Positions 32,550 through 41,721 of a stretch of DNA of 64,000 bases are shown piece by piece. A program made the translations under genes and the position numbers. Position 1 is the first letter of the stretch. Every line of letters starts with the position of its first letter. The DNA comes from Nostoc sp. C052. Its GTDB lineage: Bacteria > Cyanobacteriota > Cyanobacteriia > Cyanobacteriales > Nostocaceae. The notes beneath the pieces were generated by a model. The model ran no database searches and had not been told where the DNA came from. It saw only the letters and a program-made list of their open reading frames with translations. The DNA is taken from NCBI RefSeq assembly GCF_013393905.1, contig NZ_CP040273.1, positions 248,001 to 312,000 of the forward strand. Reading direction: 5' to 3'.

Positions 32550-35500
32550 GTGAAAAAACGCTACTCGTATAATTTTTTTAAATTTGTTAATGTTATTTTT
32601 CGACAAACTAGACTGAGCTATTTCTTTGAACAGAATATTGGGAGATCGCTCCCTGTTGCCATTGGGATTAGCATTTCAATTGCAGTTTTATTGCTTTGGC
32701 AAAGTTTACTTGTGTATCAGCACGTTGAAATGATCCATTTAATTGCTCAGGAGACGACGGCTGTCAAAGCTGAATTAAGCAGTCGGCTTGACACGCGCAT
32801 TCTCGCCTTAGAAAGGATGGCGAGGCGGTGGGAAGCCAGTGGAGGTACTGCTCGACAAGTATGGGAAGTTGATGCCGCAGCTTATTTGCGAGACTTAAAG
32901 GGATATCAGGCGATTGAGTGGGTTGATTCTACTGACCATATTCGCTGGATTGCTCCCCTAAAAGGTAATGAAGCGTTACTCAATCTAGACCTAAGCAAGA
33001 ATGTCCAACGGCGAACTGCACTCTTAACTGCACGCAATCTTCGACAAACAACGTTAACTCGCAGCCTAGAATTGAAACAGGGTGGCAAGGGCTTTTTGAT
33101 ATTTATTCCTCTGTATGTTGGGGAGCGATTCGATGGCTACATTATGGGAGTTTTTCAAATACAATCGCTTTTAGATCGCATCTTGCCAGAACAACTTACC
33201 CAAAATTATGAGATTGCAGTTTTTGATGGGGATGAATTAATTTACAGGTATGGATCTACGTCTCTAGAAACTTCAATTTGGACACAGAAGGTAACTATTA
33301 ATCTGCATGGTATTAATTGGCAAATTCAGATTATCCCTAGTTCAGCTTTATTAGAGCAAAAGCGATCGCCCCTTCCAACCCTTGTCCTAATTGGAGGTCT
33401 TTTCATCGCCTGGATTTTAGCGTTGGCTCTGTATTTTGCTCAAGCCGCTAAACGGCATAGTCGCAGTATTGAGTTCATCAACCAGGAACTCGCTCTCAAA
33501 ATATCTGAACTTCAGCAAACAGAGATTAATCTCCAGTCAGCTATGACACTCCAGCAAGCCATCTTTGATAGTGCCAACTACACCATTATCTCCACTGATA
33601 CAAATGGCACGATTTGCACTTTTAATGCAGCAGCTGAACAATGGTTAGGATATACTGCTGCGGAAGTGATTGGCAAAACAACTCCTGCCATCTTTCACAA
33701 ACCAGATGAAGTTGTACAACGAGCAAAAGAACTATCGCAAGAACTCAATCGCCAGATTGCACCAGGGTTTGAAGTTTTTGTTGCGAAAGCACATCTGGGA
33801 CAAATTGATGAGCGGGAATGGACATACATTCCTAAAGATGGTTCTTACTTTCCAGTATCGTTGTCGATAACTGCACTGTACGACCGGACAGTTAAGTTGA
33901 CCGGATTTCTAGGTATTGCCACTAACATCACAAGACGTAAACAAACTGAACAGTCGCTACAAAACACACTACGGGAATTAGAATTTCAGAAATTTGCTCT
34001 GGATCAGTCAGCGATTGTTGCAGTCACCGATGAGCGCGGAATCATTACTTACGTCAATGATAAATTTTGTGAAATCTCTCAGTACACTAAAGAGGAATTG
34101 ATTGGACAAACCCATCGACTGATTAAATCAGACTATCATCCACCTGCTTTCTTTAAGCAACTCTGGTCAACAATTGCTAGTGGCCAAGTTTGGCGAGGAG
34201 AAATTCAAAACCGAGCAAAAGACGGTTCTTCTTATTGGGTTGAGACGACGATTGTGCCCTTCCTAGATGATAATGGCAAACCCTTCAAGTATTTGGCAAT
34301 TCGTTTTGATATCACTTCAATCAAGCAAACAGAAAAAGAACGCCAAGAAAACGAAGCAGCCATGAGATCGCTGTATGAGATTACAGCCGCTCGCCATCTT
34401 AGTTTTGAGCAGCGCATTCAGAGACTACTGGCTATGGGATGTGAACTATTGAATCTTGAATTTGGTGTTTTAGGGCGGGTACAAAATAGTCGCTATGAAG
34501 TCATAGCTGTCCAAGCGCCTAATAATACCCTAAATATTGGCGATGTCTTTGATATTAAACAGACTCTATGCTGTGAAGTTTTAGATACAGATGAACCTCT
34601 GACGATCGAACATACAGGAGCTTCTGTATGGAACAATCATCCTGCTTATAATACATTCCAGATGGAGTCTTACATTGGAGTGCGAGTTTTAGTCGCAGAT
34701 GAAGTTTATAGCACTCTCAGCTTCTCTAGCCATACTCCTCGTACAGAAAAATTTAAATCTGCTTATCAAGAATTGCTCAAGCTAATGGCACAGTGGATTG
34801 GAAGCGAAATTGAGCGCCATTCGGCAGAGGAGACATTGCAAAAGGAACGAGAATTCTTGAAAGTTCTTCTTGATAATGTCGGCTCAGGCATTGTCGCTTG
34901 TAATTCTGAAGGCATTTTGACGGTTTGTAACCTAACCATACAGGAGTGGCACAAGGAGAACATTTTACTCGAACAACTTATATTACCTGAACAATGGGCG
35001 CAGCACTTCAATCTCTATCTGCCTAATACTAAAACTCTCATGCCAAAGGAGGATATTCCACTTTTTCGAGCTTGGCAAGGAGAGGAAGTCCATGATGTAG
35101 AAATAGTAGTAACTTCAAACTATGGAGAAACACGCTTTTTGAACGCCAATGCACAACCCATTATCGATGCTCAGGGACGACAACTAGGTGCAGTTTGTAT
35201 CTTACATGATATTAGCGATCGCATTGCCTCAGAATCCGCTTTGTTGCAGAGTGAATCCACCCTTCGCAGCTTTTTCAACAGTGGCGCAATGATGATGGGA
35301 ATTGTAGAGTTACATGACAATAATCTACTCCACCTTTCAGATAATTTAACCGCAGCACAGTTTTTTGGTACTACCCCAGAGGCATTAAAAAATCAATTTG
35401 CGACTGACTTGAGAGTAACAGCAGCGTACTTGAACCTCTGGATTGATCACTATCGGCAAGCTATCCAGACTCAAGCTCCGGTAAAATTTGAATATTCACA

Positions 35501-38500
35501 CGAAACTCCTAACGGTCAAAAATGGCTATCTGCCACCGTTTGCCCGATTGAAAGCCGCCCTGATGGGCATCCCCGACTATCATACATAGTTGAAGATATC
35601 AGCCAACGCAAACAAGCTGAAGTTGAAATGCGGCAAATGAGTGCTGCCTTAGAAAATGCAGTAGCAGGAATTTCTCGGCTTGATCCACAGGGACGCTACA
35701 TAGCCGTAAACCCAGCTTACGGAAATATCACAGGCTACCAACCTCAAGAGATGTTAGGTATGGAGTGGCAACGAACGGTTTATCCTGACGATCTGGAAAG
35801 CTTGATCGATGCGTATGATCAAATGCTCAGGAATGGCAGAGTCGAAGTTGAAGCCAGAGGAATTAAAAAAGACGGGACTATTTTTTATAAGCAGCTGGTG
35901 ATGATTTGTATTTACGATGAACAGCACCAATTTGCTGGGCATCACTGCTTTATGAAAGATATTACCGATCGCAAACAAGTTCAAGAGGCACTGCAACGAC
36001 AACTTCAACAAACTCTTCTGCTCAAAAAAATTACTCAGCAAATTCGTCAAAGCTTGAACACCAAAAAAATCTTTGAGACAGCTGCTATTCAAATTGGACT
36101 AGCATTCCAAGTGGATCGTTGTTTAATTCACTCTTACATTAACGATTCCAGTCCCCGGATTCCTGTAGTTGCAGAGTATGTTCTGCCGGGTTACAGTTCC
36201 ATACTAGAATTTGAAATTCCCATCGCTGGCAATCCTCATGCCGAGAAAATCATCGCACAAGAACGAGCCATCGCTTCAAATGATGTGTACGCCGACCCTT
36301 TACTTAAAAATGCCCAATCAATTTCTCGTCAGATTCAATTAAAGTCAATGTTAACTGTCCGCACCTGCGATCAAGGGAAACCAAATGGAATCATAGCGAT
36401 ACAACAATGTAGCCATTTTCGCTCATGGACTCAGGAAGAAATTGAATTATTAGAAGCAGTTGCCGATCAACTCGGTATTGCTTTGGTACAAGCAGGTTTG
36501 CTAGAGCAAGAAACCCAGCAACGAGAAGAACTCACCTCGAAAAATTTTGCACTGGAGCAAGCAAAACATGAAGCGGAAGCTGCAAATCGGGCAAAAAGTG
36601 AATTTTTAGCGATGATGAGCCATGAAATTCGCACTCCAATGAACGCTGTTATCGGTATGACAGGGCTACTGCTCGATATGGAACTGAATCACCAACAACA
36701 AGACTTTGTAGAAATTATTCGCACTAGCAGTGATGCCTTGTTGACTCTCATTAATGATATTTTGGACTTCTCTAAGATTGAGTCCGGTAAATTAGATTTA
36801 GAAGAACACCCTTTCAACCTCCGCTATTGTATAGAAGAAGCCTTAGAATTACTAGCTTCTCAAGCTGCTGCTAAAAATCTGAATTTAGCCTACTTAATTG
36901 ATGCCCAAACCCCAAGCATAATTGTCGGGGATGTAACACGAGTGCGACAAATACTTGTAAATTTGATTAGTAATGCCATCAAATTTACCCACAATGGCGA
37001 GGTTGTCGTCTCTGTAATGCTCAATCAAGCAATTAGCAAAGACAAATACGAAATTCAATTTGCTATTAAAGATACAGGTATTGGTATGTCCCTTGAAGGG
37101 ATAAATCGCCTATTTAAACCTTTTAGCCAAATTGATGCATCGACGACTCGGCAATATGGCGGTACCGGATTGGGTTTAGCAATCAGCAAACGATTGTGTG
37201 AACTGATGGGTGGCTCTATCTGGGTTGAGAGTTTTCTAGGAGTTGGTTCTACATTTTATTTCACGCTACTGCTTCACTCATCTCATAGTTGCGAAATTGT
37301 TGATGTTGAATTTATTCAAGAAAATTTAATTGAAAAACACCTGTTAGTGGTTGATGTCAATGCAACCAACAGAGAAGTAATTAGGTTACAAGCTTCTAAT
37401 TGGGGAATGAGAGTTCACTCAGTGGAATCTGGTTTGCAAGCTTTGGAATTGATTAATTCCGGTGAGCAATTTGATATTGCAGTATTAGGTATGCAGATGC
37501 CAGATATGGATGGTTTAACTCTGGCAGCACATATTCGCTCTTTACCAAGCTGTCAAACTCTACCTTTAGTAATGCTGAGTGACCTTGAAAGAGTAATCCA
37601 GATAGAGCATGAAGAAAAACTAGGCTTTGTGGCTGTGCTGAGTAAACCAATTAAGCGATCGCATCTTTATAACGTATTTACCCATGCCTTATGCGAACAA
37701 CAAATTTCTTTGTTACCTACAAAATCATTTCCACCAGCCTTTGATTCTCAGTTAAGTCAAAAGTTGCCATTACGAATTCTGTTGGTGGAAGATATTTCTT
37801 TAAATCAAAAGGTAGTTATACAGATGCTACAGCGCATGGGTTATCGCGCTGACATAGCAAATAATGGATTAGAAGCACTGTCAGCTTTACGCCAACAACC
37901 CTATGATCTAGTATTCATGGATGTACAAATGCCAGAAATGGACGGGTTAGAAGCGACTCGAAGAATTGGTCAACAATGGTCAGATAACAGCCGACCTTGG
38001 ATTATTGCTATGACCGCCCATGCCATGCAGGGCGACAGGGAAGAATGCCTCAGTGCCGGAATGAATGACTACATTAGCAAACCTATCCGCATGGAGACTC
38101 TCGTTCAAGCTTTCAACAACTATCAAATTTTGCACTCATCAGCTAATAAAAATCAGCAATTAACACTTTCTGCCGAAACAGATGAGCAACTTTTTCTAAC
38201 TGAAATCAAACAAGAAGTGATCTTAATTCCAGCTATCGATGCGGAAGTATTTCAAGCCTTAAAAGATTCGCTAGGCGATGATATTGAACTTTTAGCAGAA
38301 ATTATTGATGACTATTTGAAAGATGCCCCACAAAGATTAGTTGCCATTCATAACGCAATTGACAAAAAAGATGCTGCTGAACTTCTTAATTCTACTCATG
38401 CTTTTAAATCAGCAAGTCTGAATTTCGGTGCTAATAATCTTGCCAAACTATGCCAAGAATTAGAAGATATAGGTCGTACTGGTACTACACTCACTGCTTC

Positions 38501-38588
38501 TACTATATTTTCAGAACTTGAAACCGAGTTTCAAAGGGTAGAAGCGGCTTTACAACTAGTAGTTCGCTTTCGTGACTTGGCGGGGTAA
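32550..38588 (+). CDS. giant hybrid sensor histidine kinase (CHASE-PAS/GAF-HK-REC-REC-HPt)
   Basis: 2012 residues, GTG start. Two membrane helices (about 33-52 and 279-297) flank an extracytoplasmic sensor (about 53-278, CHASE-like). Then follow PAS domains near 335-455, 465-590, 770-890, 905-1025 and 1030-1150. GAF domains lie near 610-755 and 1165-1325. The kinase has the H-box His1358 in MMSHEIRTP, and the ATP-binding N-box (LISNAIKFT) and G-box (GGTGLGLAIS) follow. Two receivers and an HPt domain close the protein. The second receiver keeps Asp1791 (FMDVQMPEMDG); the first has Gly1647 where the phospho-Asp should be. HPt His1950 is in THAFKSAS. It should relay phosphate His-Asp-His to an unlinked regulator. 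Confidence 0.93.
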   Translation: MKKRYSYNFFKFVNVIFRQTRLSYFFEQNIGRSLPVAIGISISIAVLLLWQSLLVYQHVEMIHLIAQETTAVKAELSSRLDTRILALERMARRWEASGGTARQVWEVDAAAYLRDLKGYQAIEWVDSTDHIRWIAPLKGNEALLNLDLSKNVQRRTALLTARNLRQTTLTRSLELKQGGKGFLIFIPLYVGERFDGYIMGVFQIQSLLDRILPEQLTQNYEIAVFDGDELIYRYGSTSLETSIWTQKVTINLHGINWQIQIIPSSALLEQKRSPLPTLVLIGGLFIAWILALALYFAQAAKRHSRSIEFINQELALKISELQQTEINLQSAMTLQQAIFDSANYTIISTDTNGTICTFNAAAEQWLGYTAAEVIGKTTPAIFHKPDEVVQRAKELSQELNRQIAPGFEVFVAKAHLGQIDEREWTYIPKDGSYFPVSLSITALYDRTVKLTGFLGIATNITRRKQTEQSLQNTLRELEFQKFALDQSAIVAVTDERGIITYVNDKFCEISQYTKEELIGQTHRLIKSDYHPPAFFKQLWSTIASGQVWRGEIQNRAKDGSSYWVETTIVPFLDDNGKPFKYLAIRFDITSIKQTEKERQENEAAMRSLYEITAARHLSFEQRIQRLLAMGCELLNLEFGVLGRVQNSRYEVIAVQAPNNTLNIGDVFDIKQTLCCEVLDTDEPLTIEHTGASVWNNHPAYNTFQMESYIGVRVLVADEVYSTLSFSSHTPRTEKFKSAYQELLKLMAQWIGSEIERHSAEETLQKEREFLKVLLDNVGSGIVACNSEGILTVCNLTIQEWHKENILLEQLILPEQWAQHFNLYLPNTKTLMPKEDIPLFRAWQGEEVHDVEIVVTSNYGETRFLNANAQPIIDAQGRQLGAVCILHDISDRIASESALLQSESTLRSFFNSGAMMMGIVELHDNNLLHLSDNLTAAQFFGTTPEALKNQFATDLRVTAAYLNLWIDHYRQAIQTQAPVKFEYSHETPNGQKWLSATVCPIESRPDGHPRLSYIVEDISQRKQAEVEMRQMSAALENAVAGISRLDPQGRYIAVNPAYGNITGYQPQEMLGMEWQRTVYPDDLESLIDAYDQMLRNGRVEVEARGIKKDGTIFYKQLVMICIYDEQHQFAGHHCFMKDITDRKQVQEALQRQLQQTLLLKKITQQIRQSLNTKKIFETAAIQIGLAFQVDRCLIHSYINDSSPRIPVVAEYVLPGYSSILEFEIPIAGNPHAEKIIAQERAIASNDVYADPLLKNAQSISRQIQLKSMLTVRTCDQGKPNGIIAIQQCSHFRSWTQEEIELLEAVADQLGIALVQAGLLEQETQQREELTSKNFALEQAKHEAEAANRAKSEFLAMMSHEIRTPMNAVIGMTGLLLDMELNHQQQDFVEIIRTSSDALLTLINDILDFSKIESGKLDLEEHPFNLRYCIEEALELLASQAAAKNLNLAYLIDAQTPSIIVGDVTRVRQILVNLISNAIKFTHNGEVVVSVMLNQAISKDKYEIQFAIKDTGIGMSLEGINRLFKPFSQIDASTTRQYGGTGLGLAISKRLCELMGGSIWVESFLGVGSTFYFTLLLHSSHSCEIVDVEFIQENLIEKHLLVVDVNATNREVIRLQASNWGMRVHSVESGLQALELINSGEQFDIAVLGMQMPDMDGLTLAAHIRSLPSCQTLPLVMLSDLERVIQIEHEEKLGFVAVLSKPIKRSHLYNVFTHALCEQQISLLPTKSFPPAFDSQLSQKLPLRILLVEDISLNQKVVIQMLQRMGYRADIANNGLEALSALRQQPYDLVFMDVQMPEMDGLEATRRIGQQWSDNSRPWIIAMTAHAMQGDREECLSAGMNDYISKPIRMETLVQAFNNYQILHSSANKNQQLTLSAETDEQLFLTEIKQEVILIPAIDAEVFQALKDSLGDDIELLAEIIDDYLKDAPQRLVAIHNAIDKKDAAELLNSTHAFKSASLNFGANNLAKLCQELEDIGRTGTTLTASTIFSELETEFQRVEAALQLVVRFRDLAG

Positions 38589-38690
38589 AGGGTAAGGGGG
38601 AAGGGGGAAAGGTTTCAAATCCCTTACCCCTTTCCCCTTTCCCCTTTCCCCAGTCCTCACAAGCGCATTTTTGGGTTGGCAGACTACTAG
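38589..38690. mobile_element. MITE, copy 2 (right end clear, left end changed)
   Basis: The right part, CAAGCGCATTTTTGGGTTGG to CTACTAG at 38690, matches copies 1 and 3. The left part is G-rich, pairing with a C-rich middle, but the CTAGTAGTCTGCC end is not found; it may be deleted up to the kinase stop codon. Confidence 0.6.
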
Positions 38691-38854
38691 TACAGTTTGG
38701 GCTAATCTCTGAACAATAGACAACTCTTTATCGCTACTTTTGTTTCCGAGGGTATAATATCCTCTGACCTTCCCAGACTCAGTAAAACCTCACAAAAAAA
38801 CTTTCATCATTTATCAACCTGTTGACTCAACATCCAAGGTAGTTTCAGCGAGTT

Positions 38855-39721
38855 TTACCAGCCGCGATCGCGCAAATACGATTCAAAGTCGGTCAGCTTA
38901 GAAAACTCACGTTGTAACTGCACCAAATCTGCTGCGTAGCCAATCCGCTCAAACCAGCGATACATAATGGTCACTTCCTCCCCAGCTTGCTGCTCAAACG
39001 CTTCAAACGGAATTTGCTGGTATTCGACGGTTTTGCCCAACACACAGCTGAACGCGGCAGCGATTTCTGGCATGGTCATCTCCACACTGGCGACTTCGAT
39101 TTCGCGGTTCAAGAACTCGGCGGGGCGATCGAATACCTCAGCGACCATTGCTCCGTAATCTTCTTCAGAAAGTTGCTGCAATTTTGTTTCAGGACTGAGC
39201 GGTTGGGAGAGCGTGCCCTGCTCCACCATTGGACGCATTGAGGCGTAGTTGTAAAAGAAGAAAACTGGACGCATGATTGTGTAGGGCAAGCCCAGCGATT
39301 GAACGTACTCTTCGACTTGAAATTTACTGTCGAAATGGGGAATGCCCGTGTTGCGTTCGGCGCTGCCCACAGAACTGTAGACGAAATGCTCGACACCTGC
39401 CGATGAAGCTGCGTCTGCAACGCTTTTACCATCTTGGATCTCGGCTGATAATCCGCCTTCTTTGAGAAAAGTCTGCAATGAAAAAACACCATAAGCACCT
39501 TGCAGAGCGCGATCAAGCGACGCGCGATCCCTGAAATCTCCGGCGACGAGTTCTGCCCCCGCTTGTTGGAGTGCATGAGCAGCGGACTTGTTTGGATCGC
39601 GCACAAAAGCACGTACCTTGAAGTTACCGCGCTTTAAAAGATGACGCGCCACTGCGCCACCCTGATTGCCCGTGGCTCCGGTGACTAAGATAATTTTTTC
39701 TCCTGTTGTTTGCTGTGTCAT
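38855..39721 (-). CDS. NmrA-like NAD(P)-binding protein
   Basis: 288 residues. Rossmann start VTGATGNQGGAVARHLL (the GxxGxxG loop at residues 15-21), then FVRDPNK and GDFRD for nucleotide choice. YSSVGSAERNTGIPHFDSK takes the place of the short-chain-reductase active site, as in NmrA-family proteins. Members act as NADP(H)-sensing regulators or as ketone/quinone reductases; the residues do not decide which. It is divergent from a LysR regulator with 130 bases between starts, a common arrangement for a regulator and its target. Confidence 0.85.
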   Translation of the reverse strand: MTQQTTGEKIILVTGATGNQGGAVARHLLKRGNFKVRAFVRDPNKSAAHALQQAGAELVAGDFRDRASLDRALQGAYGVFSLQTFLKEGGLSAEIQDGKSVADAASSAGVEHFVYSSVGSAERNTGIPHFDSKFQVEEYVQSLGLPYTIMRPVFFFYNYASMRPMVEQGTLSQPLSPETKLQQLSEEDYGAMVAEVFDRPAEFLNREIEVASVEMTMPEIAAAFSCVLGKTVEYQQIPFEAFEQQAGEEVTIMYRWFERIGYAADLVQLQREFSKLTDFESYLRDRGW

Positions 39722-39851
39722 CTCTGTTTTTTTAATGCTGTTTGTGTATTTGAAATTTATCTTGTCTAAACAGTAGCTTGTGCAGAAAAAAAGAAAAAGT
39801 AGTTAAAATTCAAAACAGTTGTGCAAAAAATTCAAAGATGCGTTTCGGTTA

Positions 39852-40769
39852 ATGGACAAGCTCAAAAGCCTGATGATTTTTATCCGCGCCGCTCAATCTG
39901 GCAGCTTTTCGGAGGCAGCACGACATTTAGGTATGGCTCCTTCAGCCGTGAGTCGAGCCGTATTGCGCTTGGAAGATGACTTAGGGGTGCGCTTGCTCCA
40001 GCGAACAACTCGCAGTTTGACCCTGACCGAAGATGGCAACCGATTTTATCAACGCTCTGAGCAAATTCTCAACGATTTGGAAGAAGCCGAACTCGAAGTC
40101 AAACAATCGCAATCAATGCCGCTCGGAACATTGCGCCTCGATCTGAGCTTTGTGTTTGGCAAAATACATATCGCTCCGGCTCTGCTGCAATTTGTCACAC
40201 AATATCCAAAGCTAAATCTGAATGTTTCTTTTAACGATCGCGTGATCGATCTGATTGAGGAAGGCATTGACGCGACAGTGCGGATTGGAATGAGCAGTGA
40301 TAGCCGTTTAATCATGCACCATCTGGCAACTGCACGCTACATCACTTGTGCCTCACCGCAGTATCTCGCTCAGTATGGCACGCCCACAATACCCACAGAA
40401 CTTTTGCAGCATCGCTGTGTCAACTTTATCTATCCACAGACTGGGCGAGAGCCTAAATGGAAGTTTGAACAAGATGGAAAAGCGATTGACCTTTGTGTTG
40501 AGAGTTATCTGCGATTCGATAATTCAGAAGTCATTTTAGAGGCAGTCATTCAAGGAGCCGGTATAGTTCAATTTCCCAAATTTATCGCAGCCAAAGCGAT
40601 CGCGCGTGGAGACCTCCAACCAATTCTTCAATCCTACGCGACCCAAGTTGGATTACCGATCTCCGTGTTGTACCCGCAAAAACGCTATCTCTGTGCTAAA
40701 GTTCGCGTCTTTGTTGAGTTTATGACAGAATTAATGGCTGCATTAAAGCGAGTTGATATTGTAGATTGA
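39852..40769 (+). CDS. LysR-family transcriptional regulator
   Basis: 305 residues from the ATG at 39852; the frame extends to 39819, but MDKLKSLMIFIRAAQSGSFS is the normal start. The winged-HTH covers residues 1-60 (SFSEAARHLGMAPSAVSRAV), followed by the linker helix and a substrate-binding domain (LRLDLSFVFGKIHIAPALLQ, then IDATVRIG). It probably controls the divergent NmrA-like gene from the shared 130-base promoter region. Its inducer is unknown. Confidence 0.92.
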   Translation: MDKLKSLMIFIRAAQSGSFSEAARHLGMAPSAVSRAVLRLEDDLGVRLLQRTTRSLTLTEDGNRFYQRSEQILNDLEEAELEVKQSQSMPLGTLRLDLSFVFGKIHIAPALLQFVTQYPKLNLNVSFNDRVIDLIEEGIDATVRIGMSSDSRLIMHHLATARYITCASPQYLAQYGTPTIPTELLQHRCVNFIYPQTGREPKWKFEQDGKAIDLCVESYLRFDNSEVILEAVIQGAGIVQFPKFIAAKAIARGDLQPILQSYATQVGLPISVLYPQKRYLCAKVRVFVEFMTELMAALKRVDIVD

Positions 40770-40789
40770 AAGCTATTTATTTAGAGACA

Positions 40790-40870
40790 GTGGTTGCGTT
40801 GAGTCCATTACTTTTCCCTTTTCCCAAGATTGTTTGTCCCTTGTGTCACATAAGATTCTTCTTCTGAGTA
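40790..40870 (-). pseudogene. scrap resembling the AIPR gene 3' end
   Basis: On the minus strand this reads SEEESYVTQGTNNLGKREK before a stop, close to SKEEESKVTQGANKRGRGK at the end of the AIPR-type protein (45270-46532). DNA similarity runs over about 80 bases (compare GCGTTGAGTYCA and CTTGTGTCACMT in both). It is either a duplicated gene tail or a small dispersed repeat that supplies the tail of the AIPR gene. Confidence 0.5.
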
Positions 40871-41063
40871 TCATCAGCAATATCGAAAGAAGCATGGACG
40901 AGCATCTTACAGGATAGGCTAATCTTTCACTGGATTGAGGGGATGTTAAAAGCCGAATGCTGTAAATCCCCTTACTTGCTATACATATCAGGGAACTTTG
41001 CTTGAAGTTTAGCTAGCTTCGGCAAGTCATTCACTACCACATAGCGATCGCTCGGATGATGCA

Positions 41064-41321
41064 CTATATAATTCTGATGGTATGCTGCGCTTTTTCTAAT
41101 ATTTCATTCAATCGCGCTTCCACTCCCGCCAAGGCAGATTCTGGGAAATAATCCCGTGCTACTCCCGACTGGTTAGTAATCACAATTAATTTATATCCAG
41201 CTTTGCTAAGTATTTGTAATCCTTCAATAGCACCGATTTTCATTTCGATTAATTGCGGATCAACGTTGTTTGGTACATTTTCGATTAAAGTGCCATCTTT
41301 ATCTAGAAATATCGCCGGCAT
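41064..41321 (-). pseudogene. HAD phosphatase (GmhB/histidinol-phosphatase type), 3' truncated
   Basis: From the ATG at 41321 (PAIFLDKDGTLIENVPNNVD) the first two HAD motifs are present: DKDGT near residue 6 and ITNQSGVARDYF with the second-motif Thr. After ARLNEILEKA the frame runs into unrelated sequence and stops. About half of the ~190-residue family length is missing, including the zinc-binding loop and the last catalytic Asp. An 18-codon upstream extension to 41375 is possible. Confidence 0.65.
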
Positions 41322-41375
41322 TTGAGATTGCGAATTTAATTTGTTAGTTCGATGCCAAATTTTCTGATTTTCCAA

Positions 41376-41721
41376 GAAGTATATTTCCCCATCTTAAATC
41401 TAATACCACTTGCAAAAGACGACAACAGCGTTGCCGCGTCTCCCGTGAGCGCTCGCGTCCAGCATTATCGCACAGTATAAAACTCGCCAATATAATAAAG
41501 CAAGTATAGTCATTAGAACAGTGGCGAGATTTGATATGGAGTGCATCACTTCCAGGTTATTATCTTTATAATTTGCTCTTGATGAAGTAAAATCGCATCC
41601 ATTCAACTCAAAACATCTTTACTACTTTTAGAATTGAGATTTTCGGTATCTTAACTTGAAGAGCTTGTGGCATAATGAGCAATATTCCCACGGGAGAAAA
41701 ATCATTGTTGAGGTAGATAAA
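41376..41721. other. 346-base gap
   Basis: Contains short dispersed repeat sequence (GTCTCCCGTGAGCGCTCGCG near 41437) and no gene that I trust. GAGG at 41710-41713 is the likely ribosome site of the helicase at 41722. Confidence 0.4.
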
